Below, piece after piece: positions 35,979 through 44,811 of a stretch of 64,000 nucleotides of DNA; position 1 is the stretch's first letter, and each line of letters starts with the position of its first letter. The stretch comes from Marinobacter sp. ATCH36. GTDB lineage: Bacteria > Pseudomonadota > Gammaproteobacteria > Pseudomonadales > Oleiphilaceae. The position numbers and the translations under genes were made by a program. The stretch is from positions 744,001 through 808,000 of the forward strand of contig NZ_JAMJPL010000001.1 in the NCBI RefSeq assembly GCF_023555055.1, written 5' to 3'. The notes beneath the pieces are model-generated. The model searched no databases, was not told where the DNA came from, and saw only the letters and a program-made list of their open reading frames with translations.

Positions 35979-37022
35979 TTACTTGATTGCAACCGGATTG
36001 ACAGGTGAGCCTGTGCCTTCCTCCATCTTCAGTGGCGCCGCTACCAGCATGAAGGTGTACTGACCGTCTTCGGCACTGTCAGCGGCCAGGTCATCCAGCC
36101 ACCAGATCTCGCTCAGTACCACGCCCATATCCCGCATCAGAGCACCATGCAGAGGAATGATCATCTGCTCACCGTCGACTTCCTGAGCGACCTTTTCGAT
36201 GGCAATGTTGTCGGCAGCAATCATCGGAATTTCCATCTCGTCAATCCAGCTCAGCAGCTCAGGGCTGTAACACAGGCCTGGCTCGGTCATGGCGCTCCAT
36301 TCGGCATCCGGTTCATCTTCGTAAAAGCGGGCGATGGAACCGGTACGAAGCACCAGAATATCGCGTTTCCTGATCTCGACCTTCTGGGCCTCGGCCGTGG
36401 CTTGTAAATCCTCCAGGTTGACGCACGTATTTGGTGCCAGACGGTGCTTGTCGCCGCCCCCCACATGACGGCCAACATCCAGTAAGACCCCGCGTCCGGT
36501 TATGCCTTTTTTGCCGATAGCTGCCACATCACCGTGGGCATGGCCATGCACGGTACTGTCAGCGCTCTTGCCTCCGTAAACCTGATCGCCATACCAGGCG
36601 TGGGCGAGACCATCCACGTGGGTGGTGCCCTGCAGATACATGAACGCTACGTCATCCGAGAATTTGACGCCTCCAGCCAATGCCTCGGATTTGCCTGATG
36701 AGTAAATGCTCTCATCCTGCGCCATGAAATGCATGGTAGGTACCCGGCCCGGAAATACCGGACCCTTGCCGTGAGTCATGGGAATCTGGAGGGTAAAAGT
36801 TTTGCCGCTCCGGATCGCTTTGGCGGCCTGCAGAACCTGTTCCTTACCCAGCAGATTCAGGGCTCCGACCTCGTCATTCTCGCCCCATTTTCCCCAGTTA
36901 TTGGGTGCGTTTTTCTGCACCCGCTCCATACCGGTTTCGGCCAGCGCTGGCGCCGACATCAGCAGGGCTGATCCGGCTATCAGCGCCGGAATAATGCGTT
37001 TACAGCTAGTGTTAAGGACCAT
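35979..37022 (-). CDS. Secreted cyclase-family hydrolase (kynurenine formamidase-like)
   Basis: A 347-residue protein with a clear signal peptide ending ALAETG and a cyclase-family domain (Cyclase, PF04199), which includes kynurenine formamidase, isatin hydrolase and related metal-dependent amide or lactone hydrolases. The metal-site region is seen in GTTHVDGLAHAWY, with HGHAHGD shortly after. The ATG is preceded by AGGAGA. A periplasmic location is unusual for a catabolic amidase and fits hydrolysis before uptake. It is the last gene of the transporter operon, 92 bases after the dehydrogenase. Confidence 0.82.
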   Translation of the reverse strand: MVLNTSCKRIIPALIAGSALLMSAPALAETGMERVQKNAPNNWGKWGENDEVGALNLLGKEQVLQAAKAIRSGKTFTLQIPMTHGKGPVFPGRVPTMHFMAQDESIYSSGKSEALAGGVKFSDDVAFMYLQGTTHVDGLAHAWYGDQVYGGKSADSTVHGHAHGDVAAIGKKGITGRGVLLDVGRHVGGGDKHRLAPNTCVNLEDLQATAEAQKVEIRKRDILVLRTGSIARFYEDEPDAEWSAMTEPGLCYSPELLSWIDEMEIPMIAADNIAIEKVAQEVDGEQMIIPLHGALMRDMGVVLSEIWWLDDLAADSAEDGQYTFMLVAAPLKMEEGTGSPVNPVAIK

Positions 37023-37114
37023 GGTTTTTCTCCTGTCGTCATTGTGGTTGTTGATACAGGTCCGCACTCGGTGCGGGGATGGTGCCCTCAAGTCTCTGAA
37101 TAGCTCCTGAATCC

Positions 37115-38245
37115 TCAGTTGAATTCAATCACCTGACGGACGGCTTCACCGGCGGCTAGGCGCTCAAAACCCTCGTTGATCTGGTCAAGGGTCAGAGTGT
37201 GGGTCAGCAGTTTGTCTACCGGCAACTTGCCCTGCTGGAACAGGGACACATAGCGGGCGACATCCCTAACCGGCACACAACTGCCGACATAACTGCCTTT
37301 GAGTGTGCGCTCCTCGGCGACCAGGCTGACTTGCTGGATCGCCACTTTCTTTTCCGGGTGAGCCAGGCCGCCGGTGACGGTTGTACCACCGCGACGGGTG
37401 ATCAGATAGGCAAACTCCAGGGCCTTTTCCGAGCCCGCCATTTCGATGGCACAGTCTACTCCCCCCTTGGTGAGTGCTTTGATCTTCTCGACACAGTCCG
37501 GATCTTTGCTATTGAAGGCATGAGAAGCCCCCAACTCCGTGGCCAGCGCTAGCTTGCTGTCATCCAGGTCGAAGGCGATAACTTCGCTGGCACCCGCGAC
37601 CATGGCGCCAAGTACACTGTTCAGCCCCACGCCGCCGAGCCCAATAACCGCGACCGTCTGACCGGCCTTGATATTGGCCGAGTTAATCACCGCGCCAACG
37701 CCGGTGAGCACGGCACACCCAAACAGGGCGGCATGATGGAAAGGCAGAGCCGGGTCGATCCTGACCAGGGAGTCCCGGGATACCACCGCATGATCGGCGA
37801 AGGCCGAGACCCCGAGATGATGGTTTACCGGCGTGCCGTCATCGCGATGCAGGCGATGCTCGCCACTGACCAGAGTGCCCGCGTTATTGGTCTTGGCTGC
37901 TGGCTCACACAACGCAGGCCTACCTTCGGCGCAGGGCGAGCAATGGCCGCAACTGGGTACGAACACGGCGACGACGTGATCGCCTTCCTTGAGATCACGA
38001 ACACCGCTGCCCACGGCCTTGACGATGCCGGCGGCTTCGTGCCCCAGCGCCATAGGCACAGGTCGGGGGCGATTGCCGTCAATCACCGACAAGTCGGAAT
38101 GACAAAGCCCGGCAGCCTTGATCTGAACCAGCACTTCGTTGTCTCCGGGCGGGTCAAGCTCCAGCTCTTCAATAACCAGGGGCCGGGTGTCCTGGAATGG
38201 CCGTTCCGCACCTATGGAATGTAAAACTGCTGCACGAATCTTCAT
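37115..38245 (-). CDS. Zinc-dependent alcohol dehydrogenase (MDR family)
   Basis: A 376-residue medium-chain dehydrogenase. The catalytic zinc region is AAGLCHSDLSVIDGN and GHEAAG; the structural zinc site is CGHCSPCAEGRPALC; the nucleotide fold is GLGGVGLNSV. It resembles class III and aryl-alcohol dehydrogenases and should oxidise an alcohol with NAD. AGGAGA precedes the ATG. It lies 21 bases after livF on the same strand, so the alcohol or its precursor is probably what the transporter imports. Confidence 0.9.
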   Translation of the reverse strand: MKIRAAVLHSIGAERPFQDTRPLVIEELELDPPGDNEVLVQIKAAGLCHSDLSVIDGNRPRPVPMALGHEAAGIVKAVGSGVRDLKEGDHVVAVFVPSCGHCSPCAEGRPALCEPAAKTNNAGTLVSGEHRLHRDDGTPVNHHLGVSAFADHAVVSRDSLVRIDPALPFHHAALFGCAVLTGVGAVINSANIKAGQTVAVIGLGGVGLNSVLGAMVAGASEVIAFDLDDSKLALATELGASHAFNSKDPDCVEKIKALTKGGVDCAIEMAGSEKALEFAYLITRRGGTTVTGGLAHPEKKVAIQQVSLVAEERTLKGSYVGSCVPVRDVARYVSLFQQGKLPVDKLLTHTLTLDQINEGFERLAAGEAVRQVIEFN

Positions 38246-38266
38246 CGCGATTCTCCTATGTTGAGA

Positions 38267-38959
38267 TCAGGCGGAGTGAGCGCCCTGAGAGGATGCTGAC
38301 GGATCTCTGTGGTGGCCGGCGGTTACCTCACCCCGTTCAATGCGCCAGGTACTGTCCACTAGTTCCGCCGAATGGGTGTCATCGGATTCAGCAATCAGAA
38401 CCGTCAGGCCTTCGCCCCTCAGGTCACCAATGACCGACGACAAGCGTTGGGCCAGCACCGGCGCAACACCTTCGAAAGGCTCATCCAGCAGGATCAACTG
38501 CCGTCCCGGCATCAGGGCCCTCCCAAGCGCCACCAGTTTCTGCTGGCCGCCAGACAACTGCAGAGCTTTGCGCTCACCGAAGTCGGCGATTTCCGGCATC
38601 AGCGAATAAATCCATTTCAGGCGTTTGTCGCCGTCCTTGATGCCGTTGGCCCAGGCTGGCATCAGCATGTTCTCGGTCACCGTCAGCTCAGGAATGAGCC
38701 TGCGATCTTCCGGCATATAACTGATGCCGAGCCTGGCACGCTGATGGGAGGCTTTTCTGGTCAGATCCTCACCCTTGAACTCAATAGAGCCGGAGTCGGC
38801 TGGAAGCAGCCCCATAATGGCCCTGATGAACGTGGTTTTCCCCGCGCCGTTATGACCGATCAGGCCAGCCATCTTGCCTGCCGGGATCTCCATATCAACC
38901 TGCCTCAGTATGCCGATGCGCTCGATCGAGACGTCCAGATTTACAATCTTGAGGCTCAT
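38267..38959 (-). CDS. livF: Branched-chain amino acid-type ABC transporter ATPase LivF
   Basis: A 230-residue ABC ATPase with Walker A GHNGAGKTTF, signature LSGGQQKLVALGRAL and Walker B LILLDEPFEG. It is the LivF type of the HAAT (hydrophobic amino acid and amide) uptake family. It starts 1 base after the livG stop. The symbol denotes family membership; the substrate need not be an amino acid, given the dehydrogenase and hydrolase in the operon. Confidence 0.9.
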   Translation of the reverse strand: MSLKIVNLDVSIERIGILRQVDMEIPAGKMAGLIGHNGAGKTTFIRAIMGLLPADSGSIEFKGEDLTRKASHQRARLGISYMPEDRRLIPELTVTENMLMPAWANGIKDGDKRLKWIYSLMPEIADFGERKALQLSGGQQKLVALGRALMPGRQLILLDEPFEGVAPVLAQRLSSVIGDLRGEGLTVLIAESDDTHSAELVDSTWRIERGEVTAGHHRDPSASSQGAHSA

Positions 38960-38960
38960 G

Positions 38961-39767
38961 TCAGGCGCCCCCTTTTTGGGTTTCGTCTTGGGTATCGTTT
39001 TTGCCTTCGGTGGGCTTCTGCTGGCGCTTGCCGGTGACCAGTTCCTGAACCTGTTCGTCGGCCAGTACGTCTTCTACCGGGCCGTCCTTGATAACGACGC
39101 CGCTGGCAAAGGCGAGCACACGAGTGACGTATTTGCGTACAATCTCCATATCGTGTTCCACGAACAATACTGTCAGGCCACGCCGCTTTACCACCTCCAT
39201 CACGGTGTCCATGAGGGCGTGTTTTTCATCGGTGCTGACACCGCTGGTGGGCTCGTCCAGCAGCAGCATGCGTGGGTTAGCCAGCATGGCAATGGCAATG
39301 TCCAGAAGTTTACGGGCCCCTTGGGGCATCGCGGTGACCATTTCATCCCGATACTGGGTGATGCCCATCTGGTTCAGGATTTCATCCGCCGCCGCGATCC
39401 GCTCGGGTGTGCGCACCGGGCGAAGCATTTCCAGGTGTCGATGCTCAGACGCCGACAGTGCCATCGACAGGTTGTCCAGCACCGACAGTTCCAGGAACAG
39501 CTGGGGAATCTGAAACGAGCGCGACAGGCCTTTGCGCATCAGCTTGCGCGGCCCCAGGCCTTTGATCGGATGTCCATCAAAGGCAATAGTGCCCGCCGAT
39601 GGCGGCAGGTAGCCGGTAACCATGTTGATGAAGGTGGTCTTGCCCGCCCCGTTGGAGCCGATGACGCCAACAATTTCCCCTTCAGTGATGGTCACGTTGA
39701 TGTCTTCCGCGGCGACCACGGCACCGAAATATCTGGACAGTCCTTCCGTTTTCAGAATCTCGGTCAT
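38961..39767 (-). CDS. livG: Branched-chain amino acid-type ABC transporter ATPase LivG
   Basis: A 268-residue ABC ATPase with Walker A GSNGAGKTTF and Walker B MLLLDEPTSG. The signature position reads MPQGARKLLDIAIAM, which departs from LSGGQ-type and from most LivG sequences; in the heterodimer with LivF one canonical signature would remain. The extended C-terminus (about 25 extra residues, rich in Lys, Thr and Gln) is not part of the ATPase fold. It overlaps livM by four bases. Confidence 0.9.
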   Translation of the reverse strand: MTEILKTEGLSRYFGAVVAAEDINVTITEGEIVGVIGSNGAGKTTFINMVTGYLPPSAGTIAFDGHPIKGLGPRKLMRKGLSRSFQIPQLFLELSVLDNLSMALSASEHRHLEMLRPVRTPERIAAADEILNQMGITQYRDEMVTAMPQGARKLLDIAIAMLANPRMLLLDEPTSGVSTDEKHALMDTVMEVVKRRGLTVLFVEHDMEIVRKYVTRVLAFASGVVIKDGPVEDVLADEQVQELVTGKRQQKPTEGKNDTQDETQKGGA

Positions 39768-40705
39768 GATGCGACCCTCCGCTTACGGGTGAACAGGCTC
39801 CAGATACCCTTGGGCAGGAACAGGATGATCAGCAGTAACACCGTGCCCAGAATCAACTGCCAGGAGTTGGGGAAGAGCTCGACCGCGTAGGTCCTGACCA
39901 TGATGAAAATCATCGCGGCGATGAACGACGCGGCCACATGGCCGGTGCCGCCCAGCAGGGCAATAAACACAAATTCGCCAGAGATGGTCCAGTACGCCAT
40001 GGTGGGGTCGACGTGGCCCGCCGCCAGTGACGTCAGGGACCCGCCGATAGAGCCTATCGCCGCAGCAATCACGTAGTTGATGTACAGAATCTGGCGCCGG
40101 GACATGCCCATGTACTCCACCCGGACTTCGTTCTCGCGAATGGCCTCGCAGGCCAGGCCAATGGCCGATCCGAAATAACGGTTAAGAAACAGCGCCACTG
40201 CCAGGCCCACCGCGGTGGCAAGCCAGAGAACGGTTTTGCTGCCTTTGCCGCCTTCGGGGTCGAACCACAGCAGGGTCCAGTTACCGACGCCAAATCCATC
40301 AGTGCTGCCCAGATTCTGGCTTTTGACCAGAATGCCGTAAAGGATCATCGAAAACGCCAGGGTCAGCATGGCAAAGAAGATTTCCCGGTAGCGAGTCAGC
40401 AGGAGGCCCAACAGCATGGCAAGGGCGACGGTCACCGCGACTCCCATACCAATCAGCACCAGGGCGTCGGTGATGCCCAGAAAACGGCCACCCATGCCGA
40501 CCGCATAACCACCGATGCAGTAATACAGCCCCTGGCCAAAGGATACCAGCCCGGCCCGCATCAGCATGACCACACCCAGTACGACCATGGCACTGGCGAT
40601 GGCCAGGGTGGTGGTGAATGCCAGCCAGTCTGGAACGGCAAACGACAATAACGTGATCACAGCGGCCGCAACGACCAGCATGATTTCTGACTTTTGCAGT
40701 GCCAT
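39764..40705 (-). CDS. livM: Branched-chain amino acid-type ABC transporter permease LivM
   Basis: A 313-residue inner-membrane permease with about nine hydrophobic helices. The cytoplasmic coupling segment EAIRENEVRVEYMGMSRR is typical of LivM. It overlaps livG (ATGA) and shares one base with the livH stop, so the transport genes are translationally coupled. Confidence 0.9.
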   Translation of the reverse strand: MALQKSEIMLVVAAAVITLLSFAVPDWLAFTTTLAIASAMVVLGVVMLMRAGLVSFGQGLYYCIGGYAVGMGGRFLGITDALVLIGMGVAVTVALAMLLGLLLTRYREIFFAMLTLAFSMILYGILVKSQNLGSTDGFGVGNWTLLWFDPEGGKGSKTVLWLATAVGLAVALFLNRYFGSAIGLACEAIRENEVRVEYMGMSRRQILYINYVIAAAIGSIGGSLTSLAAGHVDPTMAYWTISGEFVFIALLGGTGHVAASFIAAMIFIMVRTYAVELFPNSWQLILGTVLLLIILFLPKGIWSLFTRKRRVAS

Positions 40706-41604
40706 CAGATCTTCCTCGCGACAGCTTGGCCGAACAATCCATGGGGCCGGAAAATAAGCACCGAGGCCATGACGGCGTAAACGATGAACAATTCAAGTTC
40801 CGGCATGGTGTGAATGGAGACGGCCCTCGCCAGACCGACGATCAGGGCGCCAATGGCGGCCCCGGTGATGCTGCCCAGGCCGCCGGTGACCACCACCGCA
40901 AAGGCGACAACGATGACTTCCACGCCTACCCCTGGCACCACGGAAATGATGGGGGCGGTAACCCCGCCGGCGATGGCGCCAAGGGCCGCGCCGATCATGA
41001 AGGTAATGGTGAACATCCGCCGCACGTTCACACCCATGGCCTCGGACACCTCGCGGTCGTGGATAATCGAACGCAGAATTTTGCCGATTTTGGTACGCTC
41101 CAGCCAGAACCAGAGCGCCAGGCCCACGACCACAGACACACCCACCACCATCAGCTGATAGCCGGATACCGTCAGTACACCAATATTGAACCGCCCCATC
41201 GCCGCATAGGGCTGATAGGCGAAGTAAGGCGTGGTTCCCCAGATAAGTTTCATCACGTCTTCGAGGATCAGCAGCATGGCGAAGGTGACAATCAGCATCA
41301 GTACTTCGTCGCGACCGTACATCAGCCGTAACACCCCGCGCTCCATGATGACCCCGGCCAGTGCGCCGATCATGACCGCACAGGCCGCGATCATTGCCAG
41401 TGCTATCCAGAGCTGGTCACCGACCCCGTTGTAATACCAGCCAAGTGCCGAGGCCGCTGCGTAAGCGCCCAGGGCGTAGAGGCTGCCATGGGCCATATTC
41501 AGAATTCGCATAACACCGTATATAACGGTTAGCCCCGCAGCGACCAGAAACAGCCACGAGGCATAGATAAGCCCGTCAATAAGAATCGCCCAGACGGTTA
41601 ACAT
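40705..41604 (-). CDS. livH: Branched-chain amino acid-type ABC transporter permease LivH
   Basis: A 299-residue permease with about eight membrane helices. The LivH-type GLTVIYGVMRILNMAHGSLY motif appears near the N-terminus, and the coupling segment (IIHDREVSEAMGVNVRR) in the second half. It follows the binding protein gene by 63 bases and forms the membrane channel with LivM. Confidence 0.92.
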   Translation of the reverse strand: MLTVWAILIDGLIYASWLFLVAAGLTVIYGVMRILNMAHGSLYALGAYAAASALGWYYNGVGDQLWIALAMIAACAVMIGALAGVIMERGVLRLMYGRDEVLMLIVTFAMLLILEDVMKLIWGTTPYFAYQPYAAMGRFNIGVLTVSGYQLMVVGVSVVVGLALWFWLERTKIGKILRSIIHDREVSEAMGVNVRRMFTITFMIGAALGAIAGGVTAPIISVVPGVGVEVIVVAFAVVVTGGLGSITGAAIGALIVGLARAVSIHTMPELELFIVYAVMASVLIFRPHGLFGQAVARKI

Positions 41605-41667
41605 CTGTGTGTACTCCTGTTAGCGGTAATACCGGCAACCCGGAGGTTGCCGGGCCGGTTTCATGGA

Positions 41668-42990
41668 TCAGTCGCAGTCGGCTCCGGGGAAGCCTGCCTT
41701 GATCCATTCCAGAGCGTTCTGGCCGTCGGGTGGAGATACACATTCGCCTTTGTACGCGCGCACGTTGCGCAGTTCTGGCCCGGTATCGGCCGAGTAGTGG
41801 TACTCGCCGTACAGCATCGGCTGCATGGCCTGGTGGCCGCCTGCCAGGGCCATCTTCACGGTACCGCTGACAGATTCAAAGGTGGCGCCTTTGAGAGCGG
41901 CTGCCAGTTGTTCGCTGGAGGGAACGCCTTCGGCGCCGGAATTATCAGCCGCGTATTTCAGGCCGAGCAGTGCCTGGGCCATTTTCGATGCCGGATAGCT
42001 TGGCGGGGTGCCATGCTCGGCTTCATAGGCCTTGGAGAACCATTCGCTCAGGTCATTCTCCGGCATGAAACCGCCGAACGGGCCGCGACCGCCAAGGATG
42101 GTGCCGTTGGGCGCCTGATTCTCGAAACGGTGCAGGCCGGACTCGCCGGTGGTCAGAATCGCCGTGGCCTGCTCAAGCAGTCCGCGGACATTGGCCTGGG
42201 CCACGAACGCTTCCATGTCACCACCCCACATACTGGAATGGATGATGTCCGGGCGGCGGGTCTGCAGCGCTGAAATCTCGGTGCCGTAGTTGCCCTGGAA
42301 AATCTGCGGTGTCTGGTTATCCACAATCTCGACATCCGGCATCAGCTGTTCCATGGACAGCGTAAAGTCTTGCCAGGAATCCTGGCCCCAGGCGTAGTTC
42401 TGCTGAATGCCTGCCAACCGGCTGATGTCCGATTTGGCATCGTTCAGATAATGGGCGGCGCCGACGTTATCCGCGACCGCATCCAGGCCGGTACGGAACA
42501 GATACGTCGGATTGCTGACATCTTCAAACAGACGCGGTGTGCCGCAGTCAAAGGCAATGGTAAAGGTTTGCATCTCTTCCGCGACCGGACCGACCGCAAG
42601 GCAGTCACCGCTGGAGATATAACCGATAACAGCATTGACGTTCTGGCGCTGGACCAGGTTGCGGTATTCCTCCACCTGTTTGGTGGGGCCGCCAGCCTCG
42701 TCGATCACCACCGATTCAAGCTGCAGACCGTTGACCCCGGCGCTGTCGTATGGGGCAGGCAACTCGCCGGCATTGATGGCCTTGATGACAGTTTCAGCCG
42801 CCTGTGCCGCAGGTACGCCGAATGGCCCTGATGCACCACCGGACAGGAAAGTGACCAGACCCACTTTGAACGTGTCCTCGGCATGCGCGGCTTGGCTGAT
42901 GCCCATAACACCAGCGGATATCAGTGCGATGGAAGTGGCAGTGCTCAGCAGCGTACGCCGCATGCCTGCCCGTGATAGGGGGTGTCCCAT
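41668..42990 (-). CDS. ABC transporter periplasmic substrate-binding protein
   Basis: A 440-residue secreted type-I binding protein, with a signal peptide of about 37 residues ending AHAED and a mature start VGLVTFLSGGASG. It is the first gene of the transporter operon and the likely capture subunit. AAGGAGA precedes the ATG at ideal distance. A sigma-54 promoter lies about 125 bases upstream. It is a paralogue of the sensory binding protein at 34622-35920, sharing the WGGD..AF..QA segment. The ligand is unknown. Confidence 0.9.
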   Translation of the reverse strand: MGHPLSRAGMRRTLLSTATSIALISAGVMGISQAAHAEDTFKVGLVTFLSGGASGPFGVPAAQAAETVIKAINAGELPAPYDSAGVNGLQLESVVIDEAGGPTKQVEEYRNLVQRQNVNAVIGYISSGDCLAVGPVAEEMQTFTIAFDCGTPRLFEDVSNPTYLFRTGLDAVADNVGAAHYLNDAKSDISRLAGIQQNYAWGQDSWQDFTLSMEQLMPDVEIVDNQTPQIFQGNYGTEISALQTRRPDIIHSSMWGGDMEAFVAQANVRGLLEQATAILTTGESGLHRFENQAPNGTILGGRGPFGGFMPENDLSEWFSKAYEAEHGTPPSYPASKMAQALLGLKYAADNSGAEGVPSSEQLAAALKGATFESVSGTVKMALAGGHQAMQPMLYGEYHYSADTGPELRNVRAYKGECVSPPDGQNALEWIKAGFPGADCD

Positions 42991-43113
42991 TGTGTTCTCC
43001 TTGATTGTTGTTGTGCAAAATGGCTGGCGGAGCGCTCAGCCACCGGATTCACCGTGTCGCTTCTCGAGGAGAGCGGATGACGGTCTTTGGGATTCACTCA
43101 GGTATTACACCAA

Positions 43114-43129
43114 AGCAAATGCGGGGCCA
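43114..43129 (-). promoter_or_regulatory. Sigma-54 (-24/-12) promoter of the transporter operon
   Basis: Read on the minus strand the site is TGGCCCCGCATTTGCT. It has the invariant GG and GC exactly 10 bases apart and the flanking TGGC and TTGCT of the consensus. The predicted start of transcription is near 43103, giving a leader of about 113 bases before the binding protein ATG. An NtrC-type activator is encoded in the facing gene cluster. Confidence 0.72.
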
Positions 43130-43178
43130 GCTCGGTAATGGCGTCAGCCATGGGTTGAAAGGCAGTATTACGACTACA

Positions 43179-43197
43179 CTGAGCGGAAACCGCTCAG
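43179..43197. promoter_or_regulatory. Inverted repeat, candidate enhancer site 1
   Basis: A perfect inverted repeat of two 8-base arms around AAA (CTGAGCGG-AAA-CCGCTCAG), centred about 85 bases upstream of the predicted sigma-54 start. Symmetry and distance fit an NtrC-family activator site. Confidence 0.65.
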
Positions 43198-43212
43198 AAA
43201 CGATCGGATGAT

Positions 43213-43227
43213 GAGCGAAAATCGCTC
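43213..43227. promoter_or_regulatory. Inverted repeat, candidate enhancer site 2
   Basis: GAGCGA-AAA-TCGCTC has the same core as site 1 (GAGCG, N-AAA-N, CGCTC). The centres are 32 bases apart, close to three helical turns, which places both sites on one face of the DNA. It lies 60 bases before the divergent oxidoreductase gene and could influence that gene too. Confidence 0.62.
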
Positions 43228-43286
43228 GCACGAAACGCTTCTTCAATTGGCGTGAAGTGGCTCCAGGAAATTAAAGGGGACAGGCA

Positions 43287-44558
43287 ATGCATATAGTCGT
43301 TGTGGGTGGTGGTGTAGTGGGTATGACCACAGCCTTTGAACTGAACCGCAGGGGCCACCAGGTGACGGTACTTGAGCGCCACGGGATGGCCGGAAACGAG
43401 ACCAGCAAGGGCAATGCAGCGCAGCGCTCCTACGGCGTGGTCTATCCCTGGGCTGATCCTGCCATGGTGATGAAGGCCATTCCCTGGCTGTTCAAGAAAG
43501 ACGGGCCCCTGAAACTGAGAATGCCGCCGTCCATGGAAACTCTCAGGTTCATGTTTGCCACACTGCGCTACGCCTGGTCGCCGGGGCTCTTTGGCCTTAA
43601 CAAACGTGCCATGCTCCGCCTTGGCATCCACAGCCGCGAGCGGTTCCTGACCCTTGAGCAGGAGCTGGACCTGCACTTCGATGGCGACCATCAGGGGCTG
43701 CTCCATCTGGCCAGCACCCCGGAAGCACTCGAAGGCTACCGTCAGACGCACCAACTACTTAACGAGCTCGGCATCGCTTCCCGGTTGCTGACACCTGAGC
43801 AGGTTCGCGAAGCCGAGCCCGGAATGGTCGGAAACGGTCCACTATATGGGGCGCTGAGTTATGAAACCGACGGCACCGGTGACTGCCACCTGTTCTCCCG
43901 CGAATTGGCCAAAGCCTGTGAGTCCGGGGGTGTAAGCGTCCGCTACAACACGGAAACGGAACACCTTATTGCGGATGATCATCGGGTAACCGAGGTTGTT
44001 GTTCGCAATAAAGACGGGAAAGCAGAGACTCTTGAGGCCGACGCCGTGGTGGTCTGCGCCGGCTGCTGGTCTGGCCAGCTGACACGCCCGCTGGGCCTTC
44101 AGCTGCCTATATATCCGGTTAAAGGCTACAGCTTCACTGTGCCGCTGTCAGATCCTGAGAGGGCGCCGGTTTCCACTATCCATGACGACAACTACAAGGT
44201 TGTCTCCACTCGCCTAGGCAATCGGCTGCGTGCTTCCGGCTTTGTGGAACTGGCCGACTTCAACCGCGATATCCCGGAGGCGCGGCTGGCAACTATCCGC
44301 AAATCCGTGGAATCCCGTTTCCCCGGTTGTGCCGACCTCCATGCCGCTGAAACCTGGACCGGTTTCCGCCCCATGACTCCCGACGGCCCCCCGATCATCG
44401 GTCGTGGTCCCCGGGAGAACCTGTTCCTGAACACTGGCCACGGAACCTTTGGCTGGACCTTGTCTGCGGGCAGTGCCTCGGTTATTTCCCAACTGATCGA
44501 TGGCGAGGAGCCGTCGGTGTGCCTGGATGCGTTCAGGCCTGGGCGGTTTGCCGAATGA
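43287..44558 (+). CDS. FAD-dependent D-amino acid dehydrogenase-like oxidoreductase
   Basis: A 423-residue flavoprotein of the DadA/DAO family. The dinucleotide-binding motif VVGGGVVGMTTAFELNRRG is at the N-terminus, and the C-terminal family segment WTGFRPMTPDGPPIIG and GHGTFGWTLSAG completes the FAD site. DadA deaminates D-amino acids to keto acids and passes electrons to the respiratory chain. AGGGGA precedes the ATG. It is divergent from the ABC operon and shares its control region, so the two may act on related compounds. Confidence 0.87.
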   Translation: MHIVVVGGGVVGMTTAFELNRRGHQVTVLERHGMAGNETSKGNAAQRSYGVVYPWADPAMVMKAIPWLFKKDGPLKLRMPPSMETLRFMFATLRYAWSPGLFGLNKRAMLRLGIHSRERFLTLEQELDLHFDGDHQGLLHLASTPEALEGYRQTHQLLNELGIASRLLTPEQVREAEPGMVGNGPLYGALSYETDGTGDCHLFSRELAKACESGGVSVRYNTETEHLIADDHRVTEVVVRNKDGKAETLEADAVVVCAGCWSGQLTRPLGLQLPIYPVKGYSFTVPLSDPERAPVSTIHDDNYKVVSTRLGNRLRASGFVELADFNRDIPEARLATIRKSVESRFPGCADLHAAETWTGFRPMTPDGPPIIGRGPRENLFLNTGHGTFGWTLSAGSASVISQLIDGEEPSVCLDAFRPGRFAE

Positions 44559-44580
44559 CTTCTGGCTCTGGTGCAGGAAC

Positions 44581-44680
44581 CGATCTGGAGACCCTTCCCA
44601 AGATACGCTGTGAATACGTCCATGTAAGCTCGACGAAAACATCCCTGTTTTCGACGATCTTGGGAAGGGTCTCCAGACCG
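44581..44680. repeat. Structured palindromic repeat R2
   Basis: Arms of 24 bases at 44581-44604 and 44657-44680 differ at one position and extend further with mismatches. The 52-base loop contains an inner hairpin (CGAAAACA/TGTTTTCG, 44634-44653). On the minus strand the loop carries ACATGGACGTATTCACAGCG, matching R1. It lies after the dadA-like gene. Between R2 and R3 (44681-44811) I see no gene or other structure. Confidence 0.85.
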
Positions 44681-44811
44681 GCTCCCATGGTTTAGAGTTG
44701 CCTAAGCATGCGTCCAAAGCAGTCCTTGCAGTTGGCTGACCGGATTTGAGCAGTGGTAATAGAGGATTGTCGCGAACACTTAAAAGCCAGACTGAGAGCG
44801 GGAACGACAAA

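Noticed and set aside
38874..39890. A 338-codon plus-strand frame across livF/livG
   Set aside because: It is antisense to two ATPase genes with intact motifs, and its sequence is low in coherent domain features; a shadow of high-GC codon use.
43015..43035. A possible second sigma-54 site nearer the binding protein gene (TTTTGCAC on the minus strand)
   Set aside because: The dinucleotide ten bases upstream is GC, not the required GG; the site at 43114-43129 fits much better.
43245..43275. A possible plus-strand sigma-54 site before the D-amino acid dehydrogenase-like gene
   Set aside because: Candidate TGGC and GC elements there are not 10 bases apart.
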